In this document: positions 34,101 to 42,847 of the stretch, in pieces
Position numbering within the stretch: the first letter of the stretch is position 1
Layout: each line of letters begins with the position of its first letter
From: Brachypterus glaber
Taxonomy: Eukaryota > Arthropoda > Insecta > Coleoptera > Kateretidae
Reading direction: 5' to 3'
Assembly (NCBI GenBank): GCA_958510825.1
Contig: OY294049.1
Location: forward strand, 3,534,001-3,598,000
DNA: 64,000 nucleotides
Notes under the pieces: generated by a model
The model's database searches: none
What the model was told of the DNA's origin: nothing
The model's input: the letters and a program-made list of their open reading frames with translations, nothing else
Translations under genes and position numbers: made by a program

Positions 34101-37100
34101 AACTTATTTCTAAAAAATAAAAGTTCCGATTTCTAACGGTAGAATCCTAACATTCAAACCACATTCGTCTAACGTTATTTCAGGCCGTTCTACCGTTAGA
34201 GAGAGAAGCCGCTGCCAAATTTCAATGTGCTAGACATACGAAAATAGGTGAAATCGAGCACAAAATGTTATTTAAATAAACAAACAAATAACAAACTATT
34301 AAGAAAGTGAACTAGACAAAAGAGTGTAAACAACATAATAAGTCAAACTGAGCTACAACAGACTAATAAAGTTTATTTAGATTTAATCTTGTACTTGGAA
34401 TATAATTCAATTACAATATAAAATAATTGGTAAAAACATAAATATTTATAAAGGCAGGAAAGAGACACATAAATGCAAACCATAAAAAAAGAGACACATA
34501 AATGCGCCATAAAAAATGGCGCCCTAAAAATTACCTTCAAGAAAAAAAGCGATCCTGCAAAAAAATTGGCGCCGCCCAGAGGTAGGTAACTTAAAAAATA
34601 CCAAGGGGGGTTCAGCGAAAACGCCAGGGGGCTCAAACCAAGGCCAGGGGGGGCTTAGCCCCCCTGCTCCCCCTCCCCTAGTTACGGCCCTGCTTGAGAC
34701 AGTTCACATACGTGGTGCATATACTATTTTTTCTACTACCTAAAACTAGTAACTCCAAATATCAGTTAAAAATAAAGTTTTAAAATTATTCTGACATAGC
34801 TGTCAGTTTGACAAATAAGTTGAAAAAAGTTAGTAGTGACCGTCATCAATAAACAATGCTTAACAAAAGTCAATAATAAATGAGTTCACTGATTTTATTG
34901 GTTGCCAAAGTAAACAAGCCTTGACAACGGTAGATAATATGCAAGCTAGCACTTAATTAGGTAGTAGAAAATGTAGGCCATTTTGTAGGCGTTTTTGATG
35001 GCATTGAAAACAAATCCATTTTAGGGGGTGTCCATGGACAAAGTCCAAGCATGGACTGAAACTCACCCGGTATAGTTATAATACATATTTTTATAATTTA
35101 TAATTTACGCATCATATTTAAAGCGTGAGACGACGTTTGAAAGGAAATTTTACAAAAAAAAAATATCTTATTGTATTTTTTTTGTTAAAAAATAAACAAT
35201 TCTTACCCACTAGTATGCATTACGACTACCATTTTGTCATCTACAGCTTGTACAGGTGCCTGAAGATGGAACTGATGAAAGTGAAACCATTGCCAACTGA
35301 TTTTTTGCTCTCCAGTACAGGGATCGCTTATCACGATTTCCTGGGTATTTGCGTGAAGAACTCCGTAGAGTCCTACCAGACCTGCGGCTCTCGAATGGGC
35401 TGTGTCAATTACTGACACTCGGAAGTTGGACTCTCCAACTGAAATTCAAACGAAAATAGAATCATTTTACTGTTTAAACAAACCACACTAGATAAAAGTG
35501 TCTCATTTTATATGTCAAAAAAATCCAGTCTTTTTTAAAGTTAAAATTTTAAACGTCTTTTTACGGCGTTAAAAAAGGTTAGTTGACGGATCCGTCAACT
35601 TTAAAGTTCTACCGTAGTATGTATTCATATACTTTCAAAATTATATTTTTTTTTGATCACGTGGGATGCACGAGACGGCTGCCTCAGAGCGCAAAGCTCA
35701 TTTGTTTTTTTTTCTTGTTGGTGACCTTTTCTTAGCCAACAACTAAACTTGGGAACATAATAAATGGCGTAAAGTTGATGCTAGTTGACCTTTTTTTTTT
35801 TCCTCAACTGACTAGTTGAAGGAGGAAAAAAATTACCAAGGGCGTAAATCTTACGTCAACTAAAAAAAAAAAATCACGACACGGCCCTGCTCGTGTGTGT
35901 ACATAATTTTTTATATTGTATTAAAAATTTTAATAACTATAATAATAACTATGTTTGTGAAGCTTTTTTTTAAATTGGTAAGAATATTTTTATTTATCTT
36001 CTTATGTAATTTTTTCTGAACGTTTTCTTCAATTTTTTAAAAAGATGTCCCCTAAAACTTTTTTTTTCAAAGTTGGTGAGAATGAGAGAACGTTCAAGTA
36101 TTACGTAACGCAAATTTTGATCATTTTGGACTTTTCGGCCTATGCCGCAAAAGTAAAATCAACACTCCCAAGCAACAAGGTTGTAACTCAAGTTAGACCC
36201 ATTTTGAGTTATATTCATAGGTAAACGCCTTGAAAAAAGACACACATGGTGGTACTACTCAGATTTCTCCACAGTCCACTTTAAGCAAAAGTTTACTTAA
36301 AATCACTAAAGTAAGAAATTCTAAACTTGAATATTATCAGAAACAAACAGTAAATAAACAATAAATACTTAAACAGTTAAATAGAGAATTTTATAAGCTT
36401 TCAAATGATGTACCACATGACTTCCTTTTCCACTTCAATCATTTACCCACCCTTAAATAACAAAAAAAAATATTTTAGAAATTTAGCTGTCGTGAAAAAT
36501 GACAATATATGAGTTACGGCTTTGTTGCTTGGGGGTATCGAAATAGTCGACGTTGATTGGTTGATTGATGTTGAAACTGTTGACAATTGAATTCGTTTGT
36601 TGTCAAAAATACAAATGTATTTATTAATACATTACAATCGAATAAAAAATAGTGTATAATACACGGATAAAAACTGTTTTTAGGTACTTTTCGTATCATA
36701 AACTACTATTTTTTTGGTGATCAATTTCATTTGCTGAACGGTTTAGTTTTAGTAACTTTTATAATTGAATCGGTTATTGCTAAAACACCTTAAGTCCAAA
36801 CCCGATATTTAATAATGTGCTAAGTGCAAAAAATAGGAATTTGAGTAAATACTTGTTTTTTGGTCAGTAACTGTCACTGCACAGTGTGCAGTGCATACTA
36901 AACAAGTGTTTACTCAAATTACTAATTATTTTGCACTTAGCACAATTATTAAATATAGATTTTTGACTTAGGGTGTTTTAGCAATAACCGATTAAATTAC
37001 GAAAATGATAATACTGAAATTTAATCTGAACACTTTATGTGGTCAGGTTGCTAAGATTTATTTTATGATAAAAATATAAAAAATAATCATTATAAAAATT

Positions 37101-40100
37101 TCTAGGAATGTAAAGACACTTGTGAAAAACAAACATGACAGTCTAATTAATAAGAAATTTCCTGCAACTTAATTCACAGAAGTCTAATGATTTTTTAATA
37201 AGATTTTAAAAGTCAATTAAGTAAAACTGAAGGTAAAGCTTCAAAATACTGCTGCTAACAAAAGAATACTTTCGCAGGGGCTATAGGGGCTGTCCATAAA
37301 TTATGTCACGCAAATTGACCAAAAATCATTCTCTTCATACCCCGTTTCTCGCGTTATTAAAGGCTGTAGAGATTTCATACTTGGCTACCCCCACAAATAA
37401 GGAGGGTATTAGGGAGGTAGCCAAAATATGAAATCTCTACAACCTTTAATAACGCGAGAAACGGAGTATGATGTATAGTAATTTTGGTCAATTTGCGTGA
37501 CATCATTTATGGACAGCCCCATAGTTCAAAATTCAGCTTGTTTTGAAAAGCGCTTAAAAAAACTGTTTTTGCTTTCCCAATTTGAAAAGGACACGAAAAC
37601 TAGAATATTAAAAAAATCACATTTTTTCAAATTACTGGTAAAATACTTAATCATATCCTAATGTTTCATACATCAAATTAAAGGAAATAAAATTCTCTAT
37701 TTAGACATTGTTTGAAAGCTCTAGGGAAAAAAAATATTTAAAGAAAATCACTTTGTTTCTTCCAAAATATTTTCCATTGAAAATATTTTTAAAAACGTAA
37801 TTAACTGTTATAAAGAGAATTAAATTGTCTACAAACCGATGCCTTGCACTTTAATATAACTTTAAAGATAAATGAGTTACAAGCCTGGGGAGTTTTAAGT
37901 GGCGAACCCTGTATAGGGGTGTTTGAGGTAGTTAAAAGAGAATCTGAAGTGGCGACCCCACTCATTAACTAAGTTAGCGCCGCAGACGATTTTTTTTTTA
38001 ATAACTATGTTACTTTCTTACTTCATATTTTAAACTCAAGTTTTACAATCTAAAATAAAAAAAAGAAAGTCTTAGCGCCGCAGGCGAAAATTTTTACAAT
38101 TTTGATAGTCTATTCTAATTTTAGAACAGTATTACAGAGCTGTAAGCGAATTTTTTTACAAATTTGATATTCTTTATTAATTTTAAAACACTAGCAACAG
38201 TTTTAGAAAAATGCCAAGAGGCTTAAGCCGGCGAAAATTTTTGCAATGTTTATGTTTAAGTTTTACAATTTTAAATAAAAAAAACGAATGAGGCCCTACC
38301 GCCGCAGGCGAAATTTTTTAAGAATTTGAGGGTCTATGGTCCACTTGGAAAGGGCTCTGCATATTTGCTCGTTTTAAAGCTCTTAGCGTTCTGGGGGAGT
38401 ATAAATAAACAAACTGTTTATTATAAACTTCCGACGCCCCCCTCGAGTCCGGGCCCCGGATAAATTGCACCCCCGCACGCCCTGAATCCGGCCCTGATGG
38501 AGCCTATGATCCAAATTTAATGTTTATGTTTTTATTTCAAATCGAATTACTGTTACAAAAGTTCCCAGACAGATTTTTTTCGCTGATATCAGCTGAAAAT
38601 CGCAACATTGCGATTTGCAATTTGAAAGCTAAACGTGAATTGGGATTACCGATCATTCGGATTACCGAAGATCCGGATTATCGCGATGACACTGTAAAAC
38701 GCAAGACTTTCCTCGATGCCTCGGGAAAGCTAATAGTATATTACATACCGAGGTGGAAACTGTTTAATTTTATGAGGGAAAAAGTCCAAACCCAGGAGCG
38801 TAGCGTAGCGTAGCTCCAAGGTTTGCTAATTCCTGAAGGACATATGAAATGTTGAACCGAGGTGTGTATACTATTTTATTCACAACCATACCTGTTTTAT
38901 TTACAGTCATTTGCCTTCTTTCCCACTACAAAAACTGTTTGATTTTGACGCCATATTGAAAAGTATAGTTGCAGTGAAGTTTGTTACAAATGTTGCTTTT
39001 TGAATATAGAATAATAAATAAAAATCAATAAAATAAACTTTGTTTTTTGTTAATTAACAATCTTAATATTCATTCATTCTTTATATTCATTCAATATAAA
39101 TTAAGTAATACATTTAAATGTTTTTATCTAAAAACTAGTAGAAATGCCTACGTTACTTCGTTATTTTAGCGATAGAGGGCAGCACCTGTTTTTGTTTTTG
39201 AGTGCGTTTGTTTTCTGTTTTGTGACAGCACACTTTTATTGAGACATGATTAAGTTAATAAATAAACTATTTATTTGTAGTTTTCCGTGTAAAATTCGAA
39301 GAAAAACAGAAAATTTAAATTTATACACTAGCTAAAGAGTAATGACAATTTTGATTATAGTAGAGATACACCAAAGAAATACGACCAAAATAATTAAAAT
39401 TCTCGAATTTATCTTACTTTAAAACTATTTTTGATTATTTTTTATATCAAGTTAGGTACCTCATACTGCAATGCATTTTTCTTTTTAAGTTAAGTTTATC
39501 ACGTTTAACTAAACCAAAAAAGAGTAATATAATATGAAGCTGAAGTTTGCAACGATTTTTTGCATCGAAAATTGCCGTTTGCGGCAAGTTTTCTAAAGTA
39601 CTAGTGCGCTAAAAACGTGTTAAGGAATAAGTGCTTTATAATATACTATCTGAATTTTCGATGTAAGAAAACGTTGCAGACTTCAGCTTCATAATATAAT
39701 AACGTATAAATTTGGCAGTATACTTTTTTTTGGCATTTATGAAAAATATAACTTAAATTTATATGATGTTATTTTATAAAAATAAATCATGAATAAATAA
39801 ATAAATAAAAAAACAAATGAATTTAAAACTGTTTTGTCATAAAATTTAGGTTGAAAAGTTTAAGTTTTTGACAAGTGACATACGTGAAGTTAGCTACAAG
39901 AGCCTTCCCGACCAAGGAAGGGAAATGAGGTGTTTCTAACTTTTTGGGAAGTTGCACTTAATAATAATTCATTTTCCAACTTTTATGTACATATGTAATT
40001 AGCAAATTACTAAATGGTTGAGAATAAAATTAAAATGTTACCTGGTAAATATGAAGCAATGGACAGCATTTTCCTTATAGAAGACATCCATTCTTGCGTT

Positions 40101-42847
40101 TCGCTTTCAGAGGTTCCGGACAAAAATAAAATGGGTTTTTGTTTCTTTCCCAGGGTGAACACTCCAAAAGAATACTGCTTTGTTCTGGATTCTGTTCTGC
40201 AAATGGTCGAAGATCTCGGTAAAACGACGCAATTCAAAACGGTACCCTCCTGGGAGGTTTTTAATTTCAACTCGACGCCGTTGTCTATGCTGTCTAGGCG
40301 TCGAATTTCACACCACTGTTTTCGCCATGCCTTAAAATGAGAAAAGAGTTACTAAGTTACTAAAGTTTTTCCCAAAAATATATTGTAAACATTAGAAAAA
40401 GTCAATATTATTATTTTTCTCGTTCTTTTAGTACAAAATGTAAAACAATTCTCGTTTTGAAGAACAGTTACAAATTTAAATATATTTATTGTAGAACCGT
40501 CTTTAGGGAATATAAATTACAATAATATAAATATGTACATAAAAATTGGATTAATTTTAATTTTTATTCATATTTTATCCAATTTTTATATATATTTATT
40601 TATTTATTTGTAATATACTATGTCATGGAGAGCCCCAAATAAGCTTCATTGCTTATGCTAGGGCCTCTCCATTAATTTTGACAAAAAAATATCCAAAAAG
40701 TTGACAGTACTTAAAATTTTGAATTCCTATTTGTTGCAGACATGCCATGTCCCCCCCCCCAGCGAGAAATATTAGCATAGAAATACCTTCAAAATTACAT
40801 TTTTGTGCAATTTTTTTCCTCATGGATGCCTCCCACCCTTAAAATGAAATAAATCCGCCCCTGAGTGACACCCAGGGCCGTCGAGAGAAAATCCGAGCCC
40901 GGGGATTACGCCCGGCGGTTCCCCTATAAAATGTAAAATAATGTGTAAAATATTCAGGCCTGGCCGGGCCCCTCTAAACACCCCGGTCCCGGTGGAACCC
41001 ACTGCCCTGACGACCTCACAAACCTTAAAAAAGTTCCAAAATCGAGGGAGGGGGTGTCAAGTGACCTCACTATTTAAATAGTTTTTTTCTTTTGTTCTGT
41101 GCAAAAGCGCGTTTACTTTCTCACAAACTGATACCTGTTTAAAACTGCAGTTTTAACCCTGGAACCTGACTGTGGGGTCTCAAAAACCCCACTACTGCTT
41201 CTATTCCAGTGAGCAGGTGTTTCATTGATTAAAAAAAAGCTTAAGCAAAACGTAAATATTAATGGTGATATACATAATATATTATATTTAAATAAATCCT
41301 TTTAAAAAGAAGTTAAAATAAAACCAAAAGTAAAAAACATGTTTCTCAATTGTTATTAATTATTTTTTATTGGGGTTTGTGAAACCCCAGAGTTGTGTAT
41401 ACATGCAATAAGTGTCAGGATCCAGGGTTAACAATGTTAAAAAAAGTCCAATACTAATATTTTCAAAATATATTTTTTTTATTTGAGTGGGGGGTTCATG
41501 TATAGGTGACGTAATTTTTTAGGGGGGTAGAAGCCAAAGTGACAAAGGGTGACACGGGGGGAGGGAGATGGTCAAAAAATTGTATCTAAATTGTGGTGTA
41601 AATTATTTTTTTTTCTGTATTTTTTGCCATTTTTTTTTGCAAACGGTAGCGATCGAGTTGTTAAGGAAAAATGCATTTTTTCTCCGGATCTTTGGTAATC
41701 CAAATCCGAATTCGGATTACTGAAGATCCGAGTCTTTACTGTACCGACCGCTTAGGCACCCCCTGCGAAAAATTTGATGACTAAAAAAAGGTCACCTCCA
41801 AAAAACTATAACCATTTAGACCAAAAAACTGAATAAAAAAAAGGTTTGAGAAAAGAAACAATTATCAACGAGTTTGGCGCCCTACCTGCCATAGTTGAGG
41901 GCTAAAAAAATCATCTCCCAAAACTGACCCAAACAAGTACCAATTTGTAAAACGGACAAATATTTTTTTTGCTATTGGTATTTTGTCAGGGCCATTTCCG
42001 GAATTCCGGAGTCAGAGTCTAGAGGAGGTAATTCAAAAAATTTGTACTACATTCCACAACATTTAAGAACTTTCAAGGTGATTTTGTACCTTTTCCTTCA
42101 AAAAAAACTAAAAGCCTAAAAAAAAAGCCGCGCGCGGTTTTTTTTTTCATAATTTACATATATTTGCTTAAATTCTTTAATTTTACGTTTATTTCATGTT
42201 TAAAGTATGAACAAACGTTCTAATACGACATAGGCGTAACCGGGGGGACTTGGGGGGCTTAGCCCCCCCCCCATCCAAACTTGTAAACCGACCTTTTTTA
42301 TTCAGAGGCGAGGACCTTTTGGAAAAATGGTGGGCCCAGGAATAAAGTTTCCCCGGGGCTCGGGCCGGCTTTGTCCGGCCCTGACTGTCCGTCCCTGTTA
42401 AAAAGAAACAGTAGAGGCAAGCAAGTAGGATCCAGTAGATTCCGATTCGTTTTCTACTAGTCTTTACTGGTCTCTACTTGGTTTTCTTTAACGGGATACG
42501 TCCGGTCCTGATTCGGATAATGAAGTGCAATGCAAATATTTATATGGGCTCGCGAAACCTAGTGACGACTCTGCATTTCCTTTTAGCCACCTTTTTAGAG
42601 GGTTATTTTGCATGTTTATTTATATTAAATTATGATAAAAACTGTTTCCAGCAATGTACAAAATGGCAATTGCTCAAGCTATATACCTGATGCTATAAAG
42701 TGCATGCATGCAGCTGCAATATTGAAATAAACAAACAAATTAAGAATTAGAAGCAAAACTGTTTACCTTCCAAGGTGTTAATCCTCTGCGGCTTTTTGAA
42801 GATATTTTTACGTCTAGATAACCACTGATCACATCACATTCCGACAT
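24847..42847 (-). CDS. PH + IRS-type PTB docking adaptor (IRS/DOK class), complete, seven exons
   Basis: Seven exons join in phase to 490 codons. Residues ~7-115 form a PH domain (SGYLDVK..., WKAWRKQWCEI, final helix TQEWMSSIRKML) for membrane lipid binding. Residues ~128-225 form an IRS-type PTB (NFRVSVIDT, GLVGLYGVLHA, WFHFHQF, GPGQLYLYCKQGSRLLHHLV) that in the family binds NPxY motifs of activated receptors. The tail has Y346 (IYEEIP), Y365 (IYENP), an SH3-type PPPLPPRR (382-389), and three YxxM sites: Y439VVMSP, Y461TPMSP, Y479MTM, the consensus for PI3K p85 SH2 domains. The architecture says insulin/RTK signalling adaptor at the plasma membrane. It is much shorter than chico/IRS1 and its PH differs, so it may be an IRS-like paralogue or a DOK relative. 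ATG in context AAAAATG; stop TAA at 24849-24847. Confidence 0.88.
25130..25135 (-). promoter_or_regulatory. NAGNAG tandem splice acceptor
   Basis: Reads AAGCAG on the minus strand at the last intron/exon junction of the PH/PTB adaptor. Choice of AG would include or skip one Ser codon (397). Confidence 0.55.
25288..26057. mobile_element. Inverted-repeat transposon remnant with psq-like ORF
   Basis: Ends ATTTTAAAGGGTAGTAGTGG and CCACCACTACCCTTTAAAAT are inverted repeats bordered by TTAA-containing sequence. A second inner inverted pair (TTATTTATCGCAGGATAAAA at 25418 / TTTTATCCTGCGATAAATAA at 25588) is present. Carries the short ORF at 25873-25992. Lies in the last intron of the PH/PTB adaptor. 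Confidence 0.65.
25873..25992 (+). pseudogene. psq/CENP-B-like HTH remnant of a transposase
   Basis: ATG to TAA, 39 residues: MSRNNKKHKQWDPDLLLKIF, then LDMSEIRNTFSNAQKSAKYF. The 'KQWDPDLL..' start is typical of pipsqueak-type HTH domains of pogo-like transposases (K..W....L..A....). The second half is diverged and the catalytic part is absent. Preceded by a splice-acceptor-like TTATTTGCAG. Confidence 0.45.
26255..26953. mobile_element. Tc1/mariner-type MITE, family B copy 1
   Basis: TA-CAGGGTTATTCAGAAATAAG at left and CTTATTTCTGAATAACCCTG-TA at right. The arms extend >100 bp (GAGGTGATTCTACGTT, GGTTGGTCCGGAAATGAGC). Inserted into a GTCY-family copy: flanks TGAATAGTA and CAATGAAATGTGTAG join to the uninterrupted sequence seen at 30643 and 12655. 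Confidence 0.85.
26954..27000 (+). repeat. GTCY-family 3' end next to a splice donor
   Basis: ATGAAATGTGTAGCATTATA and ATCTTCACGGCTT match the 3' ends at 12664-12699 and 30648-30681. It ends about 10 bp from the exon 6 donor of the PH/PTB adaptor. Confidence 0.55.
27012..27218 (-). CDS. PH/PTB adaptor, exon 6
   Basis: Acceptor AATTTTCAG and donor GATGG|GTAAGT. Encodes ISLASSGIYEEIPDD, HIYENPLDMIMDDIG and FQPPPLPPRRN: two candidate phosphotyrosine sites and one SH3-binding motif. Leaves GG. Confidence 0.87.
27370..27845. mobile_element. Inverted-repeat element
   Basis: Arms pair CCAAAAATTAAGATTAATCT with AGATTAATCTTAATTTTGGG, AAAATGGCGGAT with ATCCGCCATTTT and CCGGTTTCGCCGGAAGTGG with CCACTTCCGGTGAAACCGG. 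AT-rich loop; ORFs across it are mirror images. Confidence 0.75.
28114..28928. mobile_element. Mutator-like (MULE) element with TTTACCGCG repeat termini and FLYWCH ORF
   Basis: Ends GGGCGCCGGACTTTACAGCG and (reverse complement of right) GGGTAGGGGTCTTTACCGCG. Each terminus contains six to eight tandem variants of TTTACCGCG / ATTACCGCG. The flanking 9-mers are TTCAAAAAT (28105-28113) and TTTAAAAAT (28929-28937), one mismatch, as expected of MULE 9-bp target duplications. An internal FLYWCH ORF (28479-28700) supports MULE ancestry. 815 bp, no transposase core, so non-autonomous. Confidence 0.75.
28479..28700 (+). CDS. FLYWCH zinc-finger ORF inside the MULE
   Basis: 73 codons. KSDRGKDLAVYKNFIYRKEK, then CKCVNYDVLCCKGRLHTSD, then GHNPDP follow the FLYWCH pattern (S.RGK..L.Y.G..Y......W.C.....C.ARL.T...H.H). 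The W before the first Cys is Asn/Cys here, and the last His is replaced by Pro (HNP for HNH), so metal binding is probably lost. FLYWCH domains occur in MULE transposases and in proteins derived from them. It could still be expressed from the element but shows no sign of host use. Confidence 0.6.
   Translation: MSIEIMKSDRGKDLAVYKNFIYRKEKTVKKNCKCVNYDVLCCKGRLHTSDGNDLKETSNGHNPDPAAISVRTV
28944..29053 (-). CDS. PH/PTB adaptor, exon 5
   Basis: Acceptor TTTTTTCTGCAG and donor CACTT|GTAAGT. 110 nt reading TASSLVSIGLALLTKTPGG, then an acidic stretch SENEDSVQDLTSIDEHH. Leaves two bases (TT) giving Leu327 with exon 6. A MULE lies 6 bp beyond the donor. Confidence 0.82.
29130..29410. mobile_element. 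Foldback repeat around GCTGAATCCGAATTTGAGGT
   Basis: Arms pair TTTTCGAGATAACCTCAAAA with TTTTGAGGTTATCTCCAAAA, GACGCTGAATCCGAATTTGA with TCAAATTCGGGTTCAGC, and AAACCATTGTATTC with GAATACAATGGTCTC. The right arm and following DNA are duplicated at 29868-30070. Confidence 0.7.
29226..30575. repeat. Segmental tandem duplication (two units)
   Basis: Unit 1 29226-29730 and unit 2 29868-30575 share in the same order GAGATAACCTCAAAAAACG, GGTCTCTGAAGAAGTTCTTG, AGGCAACGTTTCATTTAATT, GTTATGGGGGGTTAAAG and TTATAAGGATTAATTCTGCC, with few differences. Unit 2 contains about 230 bp (30140-30370, GTCY-family body with GTCCGTCCGTCC) missing from unit 1, where CAGCGCCTGCG runs straight into CCCTATT. Lies in intron 4 of the PH/PTB adaptor. 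Confidence 0.8.
30119..30686 (+). repeat. GTCY-family (mini-me/HINE-like) element, best copy
   Basis: Begins ATACTATTAACAGCGGCTGC and GCTAGAATAGTATTATACGG, has GTCTGTCCGTCCGTCCGATG and GATTGACTTGAAATTTTTAG in the middle, and ends TACTGTGAATAGTATATAAT and GCGTAGCATTACATATCTTC. CTATTMACAG / CTGTGAATAG gives short terminal inverted repeats. No ORF; the non-autonomous Helentron-associated identity is inferred from (GTCY)n. Confidence 0.55.
30753..31005. mobile_element. Near-perfect foldback with 12-bp flanking duplication
   Basis: Arms of about 110 bp pair CACTTTCCGACGTTTCGTCT with AGACGAAACGTCGGAAAGTG and TCAGGGATTAATCTGAAACT with GTTTCAGATTAATCCCTG; the centre is at about 30893. The identical 12-mer ACAGTGTTAACT flanks the insert at 30741-30752 and 31006-31017. 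The right copy starts 8 bp from the donor GT of adaptor exon 4. Confidence 0.8.
31027..31294 (-). CDS. PH/PTB adaptor, exon 4 (PTB end and linker)
   Basis: Acceptor TTTTGTTTTCAG and donor AAAG|GTAAGA. Encodes EFPAGPGQLYLYCKQGSRL (PTB last strands and helix start), then a Ser/Arg-rich linker with LYGNQTYPPDSP. Ends in phase 0. A foldback element lies just beyond its donor. Confidence 0.87.
31385..31690 (+). repeat. GTCY-family element, 5' part
   Basis: TACTATTCACAGCGCGAGGC, GTCCGTCTGTCTGTCTACCC and CGAATAATCCGACTGACTTG follow the same order as 30119-30400. Truncated at the 3' side. Confidence 0.55.
32575..32725. mobile_element. Fragment of the ATGAAGCTGAAG hairpin family
   Basis: Contains the family core ACTAGTACTTTAGAAAACTC, GCCGCAAGCGGC palindrome and AAAAACGTATGTTATGAAAC, all present at 58200-58310. 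The outer TIRs are missing. Confidence 0.6.
32726..35206. other. Intron 3 of the adaptor, no exon recognised
   Basis: Holds a fragment related to the 9.1-9.5 kb repeat (33150-33350), a C/G-run repeat end (34600-34691, ending CTAGTTACGGCCCTG, shared with 57240-57258), and otherwise unassigned AT-rich DNA. The 34373-34636 reading frame is not a gene. Confidence 0.45.
35207..35438 (-). CDS. PH/PTB adaptor, exon 3 (PTB first half)
   Basis: Acceptor TTTGAATTTCAG and donor GTGG|GTAAGA. Encodes GESNFRVSVIDT, GLVGLYGVLHANTQEIVIS and ISWQWFHFHQFHLQ, strands of an IRS-type PTB. Leaves two bases (GG), completed by A in exon 4 to Gly201. Confidence 0.87.
35520..35900. repeat. Short inverted repeats with AGTTGAC words
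   Basis: GGTTAGTTGACGGATCCGTCAACT is a local palindrome spanning 35577-35601; CAACTGACTAGTTGAAGGAG and TTACGTCAACT lie nearby. Probably a small hairpin element; borders unclear. Confidence 0.3.
36768..36997. mobile_element. Hairpin MITE, family A copy 2
   Basis: TIRs AATCGGTTATTGCTAAAACA and GTTTTAGCAATAACCGATT. The inner arm GTGCTAAGTGCAAAAAATAG pairs with TTTTGCACTTAGCAC. Same family as 23865-24015 but with a longer loop. Confidence 0.75.
37286..37520. mobile_element. MITE with GGGGCTGTCCATAAATTATG ends
   Basis: GGGGCTGTCCATAAATTATG at left and CATTTATGGACAGCCCC at right, bordered by ATA on both sides. The inner arms GAGATTTCATACTTGGCTAC / GTAGCCAAAATATGAAATCT and CTCGCGTTATTAAAGGCTGT / its complement are shared with the MITE at 44021-44246. 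Confidence 0.75.
37970..38345. repeat. Degenerate minisatellite, unit with AGCGCCGCAGGCGA
   Basis: Four units of about 90-120 bp, each with (T)AGCGCCGCAG(A/G)CGA followed by T-runs and TTTAAGTTTTACAAT. Ends GGTCTATGGTCCACTTGG. The same array occurs at 48110-48845 with the same end phrase. Confidence 0.7.
38520..38813 (+). CDS. Unidentified ORF, 97 codons, possibly transposon-derived
   Basis: Reads IELLLQKFPDRFFSLISAEN, RNIAICNLKAKRELGLPIIR, ITEDPDYRDDTVKRKTFLDA and onward to a TAG. It has balanced codon use and charged/hydrophobic alternation unlike the surrounding A/T runs, which argues it was once a real coding sequence. It lies on the opposite strand inside intron 2 of the PH/PTB adaptor. 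No family recognised. It ends in a tandem GTAGC microduplication. An older transposon ORF or retrogene piece is the simplest reading. Confidence 0.35.
   Translation: MFMFLFQIELLLQKFPDRFFSLISAENRNIAICNLKAKRELGLPIIRITEDPDYRDDTVKRKTFLDASGKLIVYYIPRWKLFNFMREKVQTQERSVA
39534..39692. mobile_element. ATGAAGCTGAAG-family hairpin MITE, 8-bp TSD
   Basis: TIRs ATGAAGCTGAAGTTTGCAAC and GCAGACTTCAGCTTCAT. Flanked by exact AATATAAT at 39526-39533 and 39693-39700. Same family as 58144-58370; deleted in the middle. Confidence 0.85.
40042..40330 (-). CDS. PH/PTB adaptor, exon 2 (rest of PH domain)
   Basis: Acceptor CTCATTTTAAG and donor CCAG|GTAACA. Encodes AWRKQWCEIRRL through EWMSSIRKMLSIASYLP, i.e. PH strands 2-7 and the C-terminal helix with its invariant Trp. 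Leaves one base, which joins exon 3 to give Val124. Confidence 0.88.
40745..40864 (+). mobile_element. hAT-like element end
   Basis: Homologous to 14905-15033 (CAGCGAGAAATATTAGCATA through AAATAAATCCGCCCCTG). Just beyond it another GC-rich insert starts CAGGGCCGTCGAGAG (40872). Confidence 0.45.
41157..41427. mobile_element. piggyBac-like MITE, TTAA target duplication
   Basis: TTAA at 41153-41156 and 41428-41431 flank inverted ends CCCTGGAACCTGAC and GTCAGGATCCAGGG. Inner arms have GTGGGGT / ACCCCA words. 271 bp without ORF. CCC-start TIR plus TTAA fits piggyBac. Confidence 0.75.
41692..41747 (-). mobile_element. Solo pogo/Tigger-like terminal repeat
   Basis: Reverse complement reads TACAGTAAAGACTCGGATCT then TCAGTAATCCGAATTCGG. 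CAGT start, TA border and AATCCGAA-type words resemble pogo/Tigger ends. No partner end found. Confidence 0.35.
42767..42847 (-). CDS. PH/PTB adaptor, exon 1
   Basis: 27 codons from ATG (42847) to donor AAG|GTAAAC. Encodes MSECDVISGYLDVKISSK, then SRRGLTPWK, the first PH strand. Phase 0 at the end. Confidence 0.85.

Noticed and set aside
40820..41002. Gly-rich minus-strand ORF
   Set aside because: It lies across GC-rich transposon ends (CAGGGCCGTCG, CCGCCCCTG); no family match.
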